The notes beneath the pieces were generated by a model. That model did not search any database and was not told the DNA's origin. It saw nothing but the letters and a program-made list of their open reading frames with translations. A DNA stretch of 20,216 nt, taken from the NCBI GenBank assembly GCA_003615045.1, contig ML014373.1:1-20216 (forward strand), read 5' to 3'. The DNA comes from Caulochytrium protostelioides (taxonomy: Eukaryota; Chytridiomycota; Caulochytriomycetes; Caulochytriales; Caulochytriaceae). The translations under genes and the position numbers were made by a program. Position 1 is the stretch's first letter. Each line of letters starts with the position of its first letter. This document shows, piece by piece, positions 10,726-19,922 of this stretch.

Positions 10726-10773
<48 letters not shown>
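10726..10773 (+). repeat. (GAC)16 microsatellite
   Basis: Sixteen perfect GAC triplets, preceded by degenerate GAC/GGC triplets from 10711. The tract lies about 100 bp upstream of the candidate first exon of the acyltransferase gene, in non-coding sequence. Confidence 0.92.
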
Positions 10774-10775
<2 letters not shown>

Positions 10776-10874
10776 CCGAGGAGCCGCTTCATACGCTACA
10801 GTAGACCCCTCCTTTTCTTCTTCAGCTGTTTGCCCTGACGCCAAGCTTCGCGCCGCTCAGCGACCGCGTTCACG

Positions 10875-11248
10875 ATGAATGACGATCCAACACCGCCGCT
10901 TGTAAGTCCATCTACCGCGTGAAATGCCGCGCGGGGAGACTTTCGACTCGTCGTCGGCCCTTTGCGGATTCGGTCGACCGCTCGTCTCAGCTTCGCCTCG
11001 GGTTGGTCTTCTGCGACTCACTCTTCTCCCCGCGTGGCCCTTAATGGTGACTCACCCGTCTTACCCTTCGCACATGGACGGCGTTGACGGATGCCTCATC
11101 GATCCCATCACTCACTCATTGTTTTGCATGATGGTATGATTGGGCCTCCCTCACCGGCGCGATGTCTCTTCCATCGATGTCGACATCGGCACGGACGTGC
11201 CGTCTCGATATCACATTCGCGATCCGTGGATGCTGGCCCCCCAACTAG
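10875..11248 (+). other. Candidate first exon (10875-10901) and intron (10902-11248) of the acyltransferase gene
   Basis: An ATG at 10875 opens nine codons (MNDDPTPPL) that run directly into a consensus donor GTAAGT at 10902. A pyrimidine-rich acceptor ending in CTAG is at 11248. Joining 10901 to 11249 keeps phase 0 and enters the acyltransferase frame, whose only upstream barrier is a TAG at 11246-11248, removed by the splice. The 347-nt intron would be longer than the other one proposed in this window, and no clear CTAAC branch site is seen near the acceptor. The alternative is that translation starts at 11321 and this is simply 5' untranslated sequence. Confidence 0.45.
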
Positions 11249-11320
11249 AGAGATGTGTCGGAGATTACGGCGATCCGCCGGTTGTTGAACCATGACGCCC
11301 CGCACACCAGTCCGCCGCGG

Positions 11321-12763
11321 ATGCGGCGGCAGCGCCACGTGTCGGGCGCCACGGCGACGCCTCCGCGGTCCACGGGCGCCGCGGGCACGGCGGCCACGAC
11401 GCCGTCGCGGATCAGTCAGTTTCAGCGATTCCAGCTGCGCGCCCAGGCGAGTCCGCTCGACATGGAGGTGCTGCTGTCCCAGTCCAACCGGTACCGCGGT
11501 TTTGTCGTGCTGGCGCTGGTGACGCTCGTGCTCGCGGGCGTCCAGTTTCTGTACAACGGCATCATGATGGAGACGAGCCACGCGCGCTGGGTCATCTGGC
11601 GCGCGCTGCATGCGCCGTCTGCGATGTGGATGGCCGACCTCGCGCTGCTGGCGTCCATGACCGTCGCGATCGGGCTCGTGAAGCTCCGCGTGAACGATAC
11701 CTTGACCCGCACCCAGTTCCGGTGGCTCCATGCCGTGTGGCTCTCTACCTGGTTTCTGACGGCGCTCGCCTGGGCCTGGACCGCCCACTGGTCCTGGCTG
11801 CCGACCATCTTTTTCACGATCCACAGCATCTGCATGCTGTGCAAGCACCACGCCTATCTCGCGGGCAACGCCGAGCTGGACGACGCCTTCCGCGAGCGCC
11901 GCCAGCTCCTGGCCACCCTGCAGCAGCACCTGCACCTGCAGCAGCACCAGCACGGCAGCGATGCGAGCGAGAGCGACAGGGATGACGATCCGATCGCCGC
12001 GATCAAGGACCGCATCGCCGAGCTCGAGTCGGTGCTCATCGCGCCCAATGTCGTCTCCTTCCCGGACAACCTCACGCTGGCCAACTTCTGGGACTACCTG
12101 CTAATCCCGCGACTCATCTACACGCTCGATGTACCCCGCACCACGCACATTCGCTGGGGCTATGTCTTTGTCGAGTGCGCCGGTTTCGCGCTCACGTTCG
12201 CCTTCCTCTACATGGACATCGAGTTCGCCGTGATGCCGGTGCTGAACCGGATGCCCTCGTTTTCGTTTTTGGGCGCCGTCATCAACCTCATCATCCCCAT
12301 GATGCTCGCATACCTGATGGTCTTCTTGATTATCTGGGAGTTCATCCTCAATGTCTTTGCCGAGCTCACGTGCTACGCGGACCGCTCCTTCTACGACGAC
12401 TGGTGGAACGCCGTCTCTTTTGCGGAGTATGCCCGCAAGTGGAACCGGCCCGTGCACGAATTTCTGCTGCGCCACGTCTACCTCAGCGCCCTGCGCACGG
12501 GCAGGATCTCCAAGAGCACCGCGGCCTTCCTGACCTTCCTGCTAAGCGCCGTTGCGCACGAAATGGTCCTGATGTGGGCCTTCAAACGCATCTCGCTGTG
12601 GCTCTTCATGATGCAGATGTCCCAGGTGCCCCTGATCTGGGCCGCGAACCTGCCCTTCGTGAAGCACAAGCAGCTGCTCTCGAACGCCTTCTTTTGGTTC
12701 GGCCTCGCGGTCGGGCCGCCCCTTCTCATGATCGCCTACCTCCGCGAGATCTTTCTCTCCTGA
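11321..12763 (+). CDS. ARE2: Sterol O-acyltransferase (ACAT/ARE type, MBOAT family)
   Basis: The protein esterifies sterol with fatty acyl-CoA in the endoplasmic reticulum membrane. From ATG 11321 it has 480 residues. The family signature FYDDWWN is at 357-363, followed by a WNRPVH segment (374-379). The expected catalytic His is 413 in SAVAHE. The NFWDYLLIPRLIY segment (255-267) plus VPRTTHIRW (271-279) resembles ACAT/ARE proteins more than DGAT1. Eight or nine hydrophobic segments are visible, near 60-78, 101-122, 136-156, 159-178, 281-301, 314-345, 402-420, 423-445 and 455-476. A His/Gln/Asp-rich insert (about 200-223) lies in a loop after the fourth segment. The frame is open upstream to 11249 without an ATG, so translation begins at 11321 or at a spliced exon at 10875. 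A later ATG at 11462 has a better Kozak context but would drop the usual N-terminal extension. DGAT1 is the main alternative. The gene is convergent with the second zinc-finger gene. Confidence 0.88.
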   Translation: MRRQRHVSGATATPPRSTGAAGTAATTPSRISQFQRFQLRAQASPLDMEVLLSQSNRYRGFVVLALVTLVLAGVQFLYNGIMMETSHARWVIWRALHAPSAMWMADLALLASMTVAIGLVKLRVNDTLTRTQFRWLHAVWLSTWFLTALAWAWTAHWSWLPTIFFTIHSICMLCKHHAYLAGNAELDDAFRERRQLLATLQQHLHLQQHQHGSDASESDRDDDPIAAIKDRIAELESVLIAPNVVSFPDNLTLANFWDYLLIPRLIYTLDVPRTTHIRWGYVFVECAGFALTFAFLYMDIEFAVMPVLNRMPSFSFLGAVINLIIPMMLAYLMVFLIIWEFILNVFAELTCYADRSFYDDWWNAVSFAEYARKWNRPVHEFLLRHVYLSALRTGRISKSTAAFLTFLLSAVAHEMVLMWAFKRISLWLFMMQMSQVPLIWAANLPFVKHKQLLSNAFFWFGLAVGPPLLMIAYLREIFLS

Positions 12764-13238
12764 ACTCAGATCCCTGTGGCCAAAAGAAGCCCGGGATTCC
12801 CCCCCCCCCCCCCCCGTAGATCGAGAAGGCCTAGGCCCCCAGCTGAGGGGAGCTTCATGCCTGGCAGAGCTTGACACGGTTAGACAAGGCTTACCCACTT
12901 GGATGAGCTAGACGGTGGCTTTTGTCGACTCTGTTTCGTGCGGCCCACCTGCGCCCGCTGCTACCTGCGATGCATTGCCCGAACCCCCCTCTATGGCTTC
13001 TCGCAACTGGTGCCGGCACCATGGCATTTGATTCACCCAAAGACAGCCGCATCCAACCAGATTCTATCAACGCATTGAACCACATCGATCGACTTCGACC
13101 CCGACGAACGGAACGAGGAGGGGGGCCCTGACAAGGGAGGGAGGGAGGGAGGCGTCCGCGGGGGCCAAAGAGGGCGAGGGCATGGAAGCGAGCGAGCGAG
13201 CGAGCCACCCACCCACCGGCCGGCTCAGGCCAGGCGGC
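12764..13238. other. Convergent 3' intergenic spacer with 17-C run
   Basis: It separates the ends of the acyltransferase (+) and the second zinc-finger gene (-). It holds a run of 17 C (12799-12815) soon after the acyltransferase stop, a GGGA/GGGAG tandem run near 13135-13152 and a GAGC tandem run near 13189-13204. I see no gene in it. Confidence 0.6.
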
Positions 13239-13427
13239 TCAGGGTCGCGGCGACGCCGACATGGACCGGCGCAGCCGCGCGCGGCTCCCGGTCCCAAGCT
13301 CGCCCGCCGACCCGGGCGGGCCGTGGCTCGTGGTCGGGGACAGCATCGGGTGGTGGTGCGCGAGGCTCGGCGTGCCGGCCGCGCGGTGCGCGAGCGTGAG
13401 GTGCGGCGGCGGCGTCGGTGTCGCCCG

Positions 13428-13461
<34 letters not shown>

Positions 13462-15809
13462 AGCGCGCCGAGCGGCAGCGCGGGCCGCCGCAGCGTCAGC
13501 GCCACCGGCGTGCGCGGACGCGGGAACGGGGCCGGCGTCGCGGCGCGGGGCCGGCGGTCGTCGGTCCGTGCGGGCGCCGGCAGCGGTGGGCGCGCACGGA
13601 CCGGGCCCTGGTTCTGGCTCGGGCTCGGGCTCGGGGCGGCGGGGCCGCTGGCCGTCGCGGACGCGTCCGGCGCCGCGTCGGGCGGGATGGGTGCGTGCAC
13701 CGGGCTGCTGGCGCGGAGGGGGGGCGTGGACGCCGCGTCCGGGTCATGCGCAGCGGTCGATGGCGCTGGCGCCTCGGCCGTGACGGTGGCCGTGACGGTG
13801 GAGGCCCATGCGACGCTCTCCGGGCGGGCGTGGGACGGCGGCGGGGGCGGCACGGACGGCGGCGGCGGGGACGACGACGACGACGAGCCGCTGGACAACG
13901 GCGGCGCCGCGGCCGTGGTATCGGCGGTATCGGCGGTATCGGCGGCGGCACCGAACGCGGCCGCGGCGGGTGGGTCGTAGGCGAGGGCGGCGGGTGGCGA
14001 GCCGAGCGGAGTCAGAGGCGGCGCGGGCGGCGCATACGCGCTCGCGACCAAAGGCGGCGGCCCCGTCGCCGGGTACCCGTACAGCTCGCGGCGGGCGCGG
14101 TCGCGCGCATGGATCTCCTCGTGGCGCCGCAGATCCGCGATCCGCACAAACGACTTCGGGCACGCGCTACAGCCGAAGGGCCGCGCTCGCGACGCGTCGT
14201 GCGTCTTCTCATGCGTCTTGAGGTTGAACCGCCGGCTGAACGATTTCGCGCACTGCGAGCACGCATACACAGCGCGCGTCCGGCGGCGCGTGCCGCCGGC
14301 GGTGCCGACCGCGGCGGCGGCGTCCGACGACGCTGTCCCATCGGCGGGCCCGTAGTGAGCGGCCGCCGCCGCCGCCGCCGTCGCCGCGGCCGTCGCGGCT
14401 TCGGCCTGGGCCGCGGCGGTGGCCGCCTTGGCCTGGGCGATGGCGGCGTCGTGGGTGCGCTGCAGCCGGTCCATGGCGCGCTTGGCGGTGCGGAGCTCGG
14501 CGACGGCCTCGCGCGTGGCGGCCTGGGCGGCCTGGACCTCGCTGGCGGCGGCCTCCTTGGCCTCCGAGCGGATCAGGTGCAGCAGGCGGGTGAGGTCGCG
14601 CAGCGTCATCGTGACCGTCGCCTCGGGGACCTGCGAGGGGTCGTTCTGCGCCGTCAGCAGGTGGTTGAAGAGGTCCGAGACGGCGGCCGACGGCGGGTCG
14701 TCGGCAGCCGAGACGGGGGGCGCGGGCGTCGCGGCCGGCGTCGGCGCCGCCAGCGCCATCGCCATCGCCGCCCCCATCGGCGTCAGGTCGGCGGCCGGCG
14801 CCAGCGACGGCGTCCCGCAGCGCCCGGGCGGCCACGCGGGCGCGGGCGCCAGCACAGCGTGCGGGCGGCCCGCCGCGACGCCGTTCGCGGCCGTCGTCGC
14901 GAGGCCCGCGAGCCCGCCGAGCGCCACGGCCGCGGCGTCTGCCGACGGGATGCCGCCGCTGCCGCCGCCGCCGGACACGGCGGGCAGCGACGCGAGCGAC
15001 CGCAGCGACGGGATCGGCGACGCGGCGGCAGCGCCGCGCGCCGGCAGGCCGCTCAGCGCCGCATGCGCGGGGCCCGCCTGCGCGTGGAACGGGCCGCCGT
15101 AGCCGGCGCCGTGCGGCACGGGCGCGTGGGACGCCGGGTGCGCCGAGACCGGCGTGGGCGGCCGGTCGGCGCCGAGCGGCGTCGTGACGAGGGCGCCGCG
15201 GTGGCCGAGGCCCGCGGGGCTGCCGCGGCGCGGCGAGGCGGCGGCCACAGCGGCGGCGGCGGCGACGGCGGCGGCGGCGGCGGCGGCCGTGACGCCCGTG
15301 ACGGCGGTGGCCGAGAGCGGCGGCGTGGATCGCGCCGCCTCGGACGGCCGCGGCGGCGGCGGGAATCCGTGGAGGAAGGCGGAGGCGTGGTGCGGGTGGG
15401 GCTGATGCAAATGAAACGGCGCCGATGCGGCCGGCGGCTGGGACGCGTTGTGGTGATGGTGGCCGTGATGCGGATGCGGATGCGGATGCGGGTGCGGATG
15501 CGGATGCGGATGCAGGGGCGGCGGCTGTGGCGGCAGGAGGCCGTGGTCGCCGCGGACGCCGGGCGCGTGGCTCGGATGGCGACCCATGGGCGCTATCTGG
15601 TTGAGGTGGGGCGACGGTGCATACGGATACGGCGCCGATTGCGGGGCTTGGGACGTGAGCGGACGCATGTCGAGGAACCCGTGATCATGGCCGTTGCTGT
15701 GCGCCTGGCTAGGGCCCGGGGCTGCCTGGCTCGGGCCATAGGCGTGGCCGTGGCCGCTGCCGTCGTGGTCCGGCTGGGACGGCGCGGGGGCCGCGTAGGT
15801 GCTGAGCAT
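13239..15809 (-). CDS. C2H2 zinc-finger protein (two fingers) with coiled coil
   Basis: This is a single open frame of 856 residues. The frame extends four codons further to a GTG, but the ATG at 15809 has a near-ideal Kozak context (GCCGCCACGATG). The N-terminal half is Pro/His/Ala-rich with a (HP)n run (about 100-114) and poly-Ala (175-191). An Ala/Arg/Glu-rich heptad-like segment (about 380-480) should form a coiled coil and could mediate dimerisation. Two C2H2 fingers follow: C517/C520/H533/H537 and C547/C550/H563/H567. The first contains RRFNLKTH and the second IADLRRH, with an RPF linker. This pattern resembles the first two fingers of Crz1-type calcineurin-responsive regulators, though the linker is lengthened and no third finger is seen. 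The C-terminal 280 residues are Pro/Ala/Ser-rich and disordered. Probable nuclear transcription regulator; target genes unknown. I found no obvious calcineurin docking motif, so the Crz1 comparison is weak. Confidence 0.85.
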
Positions 15810-16272
15810 CGTGGCGGCCACGGACGACGCTGGCGGGACGCTGGCGGGACGGTGGACCGAGGACCGAGGACCGACGGGGTCGCGACGACGAGAGGCGACG
15901 ACACCACGCCGTCGAGCGGGGGTCCGACGCTGCCAATCGAGGGAGACGCTGCGTCAAGCGCGGGTGAGACCGTTGAGCACGAGCCAACCGCGACGCCGCG
16001 TCGGAGTGTCGTGTCGCGTGGAGAGCCGCTGGCGCCCGCCGCCGCCGCCGCCGCCCCAGAGGCCGATCCCTCGGGTCCTCGCCAGGCCATCCGTCGTCCA
16101 TCGAGCGCCCGCCGCTGCGGTGGCCTTATGCGGCGAGCCGCGGCGCCGATCGGAGGTCGCGAGCGGAGCGGGGCGGAGCGCCGACGGCTGATGGCCGCCG
16201 CCGCCACGGATGCGCACGTGGGGCAGCAGGGGGTTGCGAGACCCCCCGTGGTCGGAGATTCCGTCACGGGTC

Positions 16273-16323
<51 letters not shown>

Positions 16324-16609
16324 GCGCGCCGTCCCCGCCAGACGAGGCGCCATCGTCGATACTCGAGTCGAGGCGAGACGCGACCATGACGCGGAACCCT
16401 CGGCCCGGCACGCACGGACGCACGGGGGTGTGACGGGCGGCGGCGGCGGCGGCGGCGGCGGGACCGCCGCCCGCCCTAGCGCCGACGGCGGCCGACGGCG
16501 GCCGACGGCGCCACCCCACACGCGGGTCGGCCCCGGCGGGAGCGCGGAAGGCCCCCCGGGATAGGCCGGGCTGGGCTCGGCCGAGAAAGCACAAGGGCAT
16601 CCCATCGCC
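15810..16609. other. Intergenic region upstream of the second zinc-finger gene
   Basis: It lies between the zinc-finger start (15809, -) and the 3' end of the MAP1 gene (16610, -). It should hold the zinc-finger promoter and the MAP1 3' untranslated region. Repeats are an 11-bp unit CTGGCGGGACG twice (15830-15851), GGACCGA tandem copies (about 15854-15875), (CCG)n at 16273-16319, (GGC)n at about 16438-16460, and a 10-bp unit GCCGACGGCG three times (16481-16510). Open frames crossing it on both strands are low-complexity and not supported. Confidence 0.55.
16273..16319 (+). repeat. (CCG)n microsatellite, about 15 copies
   Basis: An uninterrupted CCG run in non-coding sequence about 460 bp upstream of the second zinc-finger gene start. 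A shorter (GGC)n of opposite polarity lies 120 bp further on, so the two could pair as a long inverted repeat. Confidence 0.9.
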
Positions 16610-17947
16610 TCAGCCCGTGCTGAGCGCTTCGCTGAAAAAAAAAAGATGTCTTTAACGAGATCGTATAGCGAGCGGTTAGAGCAGAGAGCATCGTCTAATA
16701 GGGCCGAATTACCATTGAAAAATAAAAGAACGGAAGGAACGATTCAGCACTCACGATGCCGATGCTGATGTCGATGCGGGCGCCGGTGCTGATGCCGGTT
16801 CAGAGGCGGGTGCAGGCGACGACGACGACGACGATGACGATGACGGCTTGGGCGCGCCCGTGAGGACCTCGACGCCAGTCTTGGTGATCAGCAACGTTTC
16901 CTCGAACTGCGCCGAGCGCTTGCCATCGACCGTGACGGCGGTCCAGCGGTCGGGCCAGAGCTCGTCCTGCCAGGCGCCCTCGCAGAGCATGGGCTCGATC
17001 GTGAACACGTGGCCCGGCGACATGACGCCGACGGCCTTGTTCTTGCTGTAGTGCGGGATGCTGGGCGCCGTGTGGAAGAGCCGGTGGATGCCGTGGCCGC
17101 AGTACGACTTGACGATGGAGAAGTTGGAGCCGTGTACGGTCTTGCTGATGACGTTGCCGATGTCGCGGTACGGCACGCCGGGCTTGCACTTGGCGATGGC
17201 GGCGTCGAGCGCGGCGCGCGTCACAGTCATCAGCTTCGCGTGGACGGGCGCGACGGTGCCGACGGCGTAGGTCCCGTTGACGTCGCCGTGGAACCCGCCG
17301 TGGAAGACCGTGATGTCGAGGTTGACCAGGTCGCCCTCCTGCAGCACGTAGCGGTCGGGGATGCCGTGGCAGATGACCTCGTTGACGGAGGTGCAGCAGG
17401 ACTTCGGAAAGTTGTTGTAGTTGAGCGGCGACGGGTAGCAGTCGCGGGCGATGCAGGCCTCGTGAACGAGCGCGTCAAGCGCGTCGGTCGTGATGCCCGG
17501 ACGCACGGCCGCCGCCGCCAGGTCAAGGACCTCGCGCGCGAGCCGGCACGCCTTGCGCAGGCCGCGGATCTCCTTGTCCGTCAGCACGCGGATCTGGTTC
17601 GAGCGCCGCTGGATGAGCTCGGAGCGCGGGATGCCGTCGGCCGCGTAGTCGGGCCGCGGGATGTGCGCCGGCACGGTGCGCATCGGCGACAACGGGTACA
17701 CCGGCCGTAGGGGCCCCGTGTACGCGTAGTGCGGGAACGGGTTGAACGACGCGACGGCCGCGCCGTCGCCGCTCGCATCGCCGCTCGCGTCGCCGCTTGC
17801 CGCGGTATGCTTCTCCTTGTGGGTCGTCCACACCGACTTGAAGCAGTCGGCGTCGCAGAACCAGCTGCTGGTCAGGCCCTGCTTCAGGCAGACGGGGCAC
17901 TGCAGCTTGGCCGGCTTGGCGCAGACCTCGCAGGCATGGCCGGACAT
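16610..17947 (-). CDS. MAP1: Methionine aminopeptidase 1 (MetAP type 1, cytosolic)
   Basis: The enzyme removes the initiator Met from nascent proteins at the ribosome. From ATG 17947 the unspliced frame gives 398 residues (stop at 16751). With the proposed intron (16632-16754) it gives 404, ending EALSTG with TGA at 16612-16610. An N-terminal MYND-like zinc finger holds C6, C9, C17, C20, C31, C35, H43 and H47. The catalytic domain (about 110-364) has the five expected metal ligands D211, D222, H285, E318 and E349, plus the substrate His H194 in VICHGIPD and the [10 protein letters not shown] signature. Size matches the family (about 390). An odd Ser/Ala/Pro tail (about 367-398) follows the catalytic fold. 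The frame stays open 165 codons upstream, with an ATG at 18286, but the zinc-finger Met at 17947 is the conserved family start. The gene is divergent from PEX10. Confidence 0.94.
16632..16754 (-). other. Predicted spliceosomal intron in MAP1, 123 nt
   Basis: On the minus strand, a GTGAGT donor begins at 16754, a CTAAC branch-like motif occupies 16679-16675, and a ten-T tract followed by CAG ends at 16632. The whole segment is an AT-rich island in otherwise GC-rich sequence. Splicing adds only six residues to the protein. The donor overlaps the TGA that would end the unspliced frame, so failure to splice barely changes the product. Confidence 0.75.
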
Positions 17948-18787
17948 CGCGGCTGCGGCGGTGACGGGGGCGATGCGAGGGAGAGGGCGGAGAGCGCGCG
18001 GGGACCAAAAGCGCCAGTGGCCGATAGCGTACAGGAAGCGCGTGGCCGACAGAAACGCGAGACGCGATGCGCAGAGGCGATGCGCATCAGAGACCGGGTG
18101 CGAGGAGACCGGTGGCGGCGCAGGAGAGGATGATACCAGCAGCGCCGGAGGGTCGTCCGTATAGCGTTGAGCCGTGGTGCAGGACGAGGCAGATGGTGCT
18201 GCAGCGGATGGTGCTGCAGGAACCCTTTGTGGACAAGAAAGCGACGCTTGGAGCCCAAGTCGAGCGCCGGGATCGTGGCGAGGCATGCGGGCCTCGATGC
18301 GTCCGGCGTCCGGCGTCCGGTGCGGCCGCGCGGGGTTTTCCGCTCTGGCCGGCGGCGCGGCGCCGCAGCCGTCCCACCTCGCCCACCGTCGGTCCCCCCC
18401 CCCCCCTTTCGCTGCCGCCACCGCCGCCACCGTCCGCGCCACGGCCTCTCGAGCCGCAGCACCGGAATGAAGGCCGCAGCACCCTGGATGATCGGCCGCG
18501 GCCCCGGCCGCGATCCCGATCGCTGGCGCACGGCGCGGCGGCGCGGATGATCATACGGGCAACCTGTCCGATGCGGTTGGTGATGCCGATGCCAATGCCC
18601 ATGCCCATGCCAATACCAAAGCCTGCGACGGCGCCGTCTCGGCGGCCTTCAGGAGGACACGCGTCGCTGCGCTCCTTACCGCCTCTGCATCGCCGTCGCA
18701 TCGCCGTCGCATCCCATCACGAGCCCCTGCGTCCCGCCGGGACCACCGTCGGGACCACCGTTCCACCGTCTCCCCGCAGCGATCGCG
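17948..18787. promoter_or_regulatory. Divergent promoter region of MAP1 and PEX10
   Basis: This is an 840-bp head-to-head spacer. No separate gene is supported, although the MAP1 frame stays open through its left half. It contains a 13-C run (18394-18406) and a hexamer array (18582-18623). No TATA box is evident. Assigning promoter function rests only on its position between two divergent starts. Confidence 0.5.
18582..18623 (+). repeat. NATGCC hexamer array, about 7 copies
   Basis: Successive units are GATGCC, GATGCC, AATGCC, CATGCC, CATGCC, AATACC and AAAGCC. The array lies about 165-205 bp upstream of the PEX10 start codon, and degenerates to the right. Confidence 0.8.
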
Positions 18788-19744
18788 ATGGCCGCGGCCA
18801 GCGTTCGCCTCGCGCCGCGCGACATTGCCGTGTTCCCGCTCGCCGGGCAGCAGGAGCTGCTCCGCGCCGCGCAGAAGGACGATGAGCTCCAGCAGCACTA
18901 CACCGACGGCGTCCTCGACGCGTACCAAGCCATCGCGCGGCGGCCAATGTCGCTCGTCCTGCGCCGTCGCCTCGCGCTTGCCGCCTCGATCCTCTACTAC
19001 GTCCTGAGCCTCCTTTCCCCGGGACGCCGAACGCCGGGACAGGAGTACGCCGACCTCATCCCGACGACGCGCGGCCGCGGCACCCCGTCGCGCCCGCGCC
19101 TCATCGCGGCCACCGCCGTCGGCCAGCTGCTTGTGCCGTACCTCTGGCGCACCGCGCACCCGCGTGGCGAGGGCGCCCGCCACGTCGCGTGGGCCACTCG
19201 CGCTCACGCTGCCCTCTTCCTCCTCACCGGGGGCTTCGTCCGCCTCTCCGCCCGCCTCGCCGGCATCCGCATGGGCCTCGCCCGCCCCCGGCACCCGGGC
19301 GAGTCGCCGCGCCGCTACGAGCTGCTCGGGGCTCTCACCCTCATCCAGCTCCTGCTGCAGGTCGCGCCCACGGCGCTCTGGGGCCGCGGCCAGCCGCGCC
19401 GCCAGCTCGCCCCGCCCGTCGCCGCGCCGCGGCCCATCGCGCTCCCGGCCGCGCCGGAGCAAGCATCGGCATCGGACGGCGCCGGCAACCCGGCGTCGCC
19501 GTCATCCGCCGCCGCGGCACTGCCGTCGCGACCATCGTCGCCGTCACCACAACCCGTCCCGCGGTCCGTCATCGACTGCCCGGCTTGCCTCGACCGCAAA
19601 GCAAACCCCGCCGCTGCCAGCTGCGGCCACGTCTTCTGCTGGGACTGCGTCAACGAGTGGTGCCAGGCTCGCTCCGAATGCCCCCTGTGTCGGCAACACA
19701 TCAATATCGCCCACATCGTGCCGCTCTACCAATTTTCCCTATAA
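18788..19744 (+). CDS. PEX10: Peroxisome biogenesis factor 10 (RING peroxin)
   Basis: PEX10 is one of the three RING peroxins (with PEX2 and PEX12) of the peroxisomal membrane ubiquitin ligase that recycles the import receptor PEX5. The frame gives 318 residues, close to the family's usual 300-350. The ATG (18788) has G at -3 and +4. The N-terminal Pex2/Pex12-type domain spans about 15-200, with hydrophobic segments near 61-77, 105-120, 139-156 and 178-198. An Ala/Pro/Ser linker (about 202-258) leads to a complete C3HC4 RING: C264, C267, C279, H281, C284, C287, C298 and C301. The short tail after the RING (HIVPLYQFSL) is typical of PEX10. No introns are needed. PEX2 and PEX12 are not in this window. 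PEX12 is excluded because its RING is incomplete. Confidence 0.93.
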   Translation: MAAASVRLAPRDIAVFPLAGQQELLRAAQKDDELQQHYTDGVLDAYQAIARRPMSLVLRRRLALAASILYYVLSLLSPGRRTPGQEYADLIPTTRGRGTPSRPRLIAATAVGQLLVPYLWRTAHPRGEGARHVAWATRAHAALFLLTGGFVRLSARLAGIRMGLARPRHPGESPRRYELLGALTLIQLLLQVAPTALWGRGQPRRQLAPPVAAPRPIALPAAPEQASASDGAGNPASPSSAAAALPSRPSSPSPQPVPRSVIDCPACLDRKANPAAASCGHVFCWDCVNEWCQARSECPLCRQHINIAHIVPLYQFSL

Positions 19745-19918
19745 GACGATGCTGCCCACTCGGCATGCGCCATGCAAACCGGAGGGAAGGGATGCGCATA
19801 CGAAAGGGGAAGCCGTCAAAGAGGCTTTGAGCCGACGATGGGTGGCCCATGTCCGCCTGCAGCGGGAAAGCTAACCCGCGTAGGCGGACCAGTGACAAAA
19901 TGGAGACGAGTCAGAACG

Positions 19919-19922
19919 AAAA
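19919..19922 (-). terminator. RNA polymerase III terminator of tRNA-Val
   Basis: On the minus strand a TTTT run directly follows the discriminator A of the tRNA-Val gene. Confidence 0.8.

Larger units (their letters stand above)
10062..10874. other. Divergent intergenic region between the F-box/WD and acyltransferase genes
   Basis: No protein domain is recognisable on either strand. It should hold promoters for the minus-strand F-box/WD gene and the plus-strand acyltransferase gene. It contains GATC tracts (10129-10142, 10227-10237), a 14-bp perfect inverted repeat (10297-10310 with 10334-10347) and a (GAC)16 tract (10726-10773). Open frames here are short and of simple composition. Confidence 0.55.

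Noticed and set aside
11255-11257. GTG as start codon of the sterol acyltransferase.
   Set aside because: GTG starts are not expected in nuclear genes; the frame is better explained by the ATG at 11321 or by splicing from 10875.
15819-15821. GTG as start codon of the second zinc-finger gene.
   Set aside because: An ATG four codons later (15809) has a near-ideal Kozak context.
13182-16433. A 1,083-codon open frame on the plus strand opposite the second zinc-finger gene.
   Set aside because: It is Arg/Gly-rich, has no recognisable domain, and is the antisense shadow of a frame with two clear C2H2 fingers.
16655-16700. A tRNA-like 5' half (GATCGTATAG...CGGTTAGAGC, resembling the start of a His tRNA).
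   Set aside because: The D stem does not pair, there is no anticodon arm or T arm, and the segment lies inside the MAP1 intron, where the matching bases form the CTAAC branch region on the other strand.
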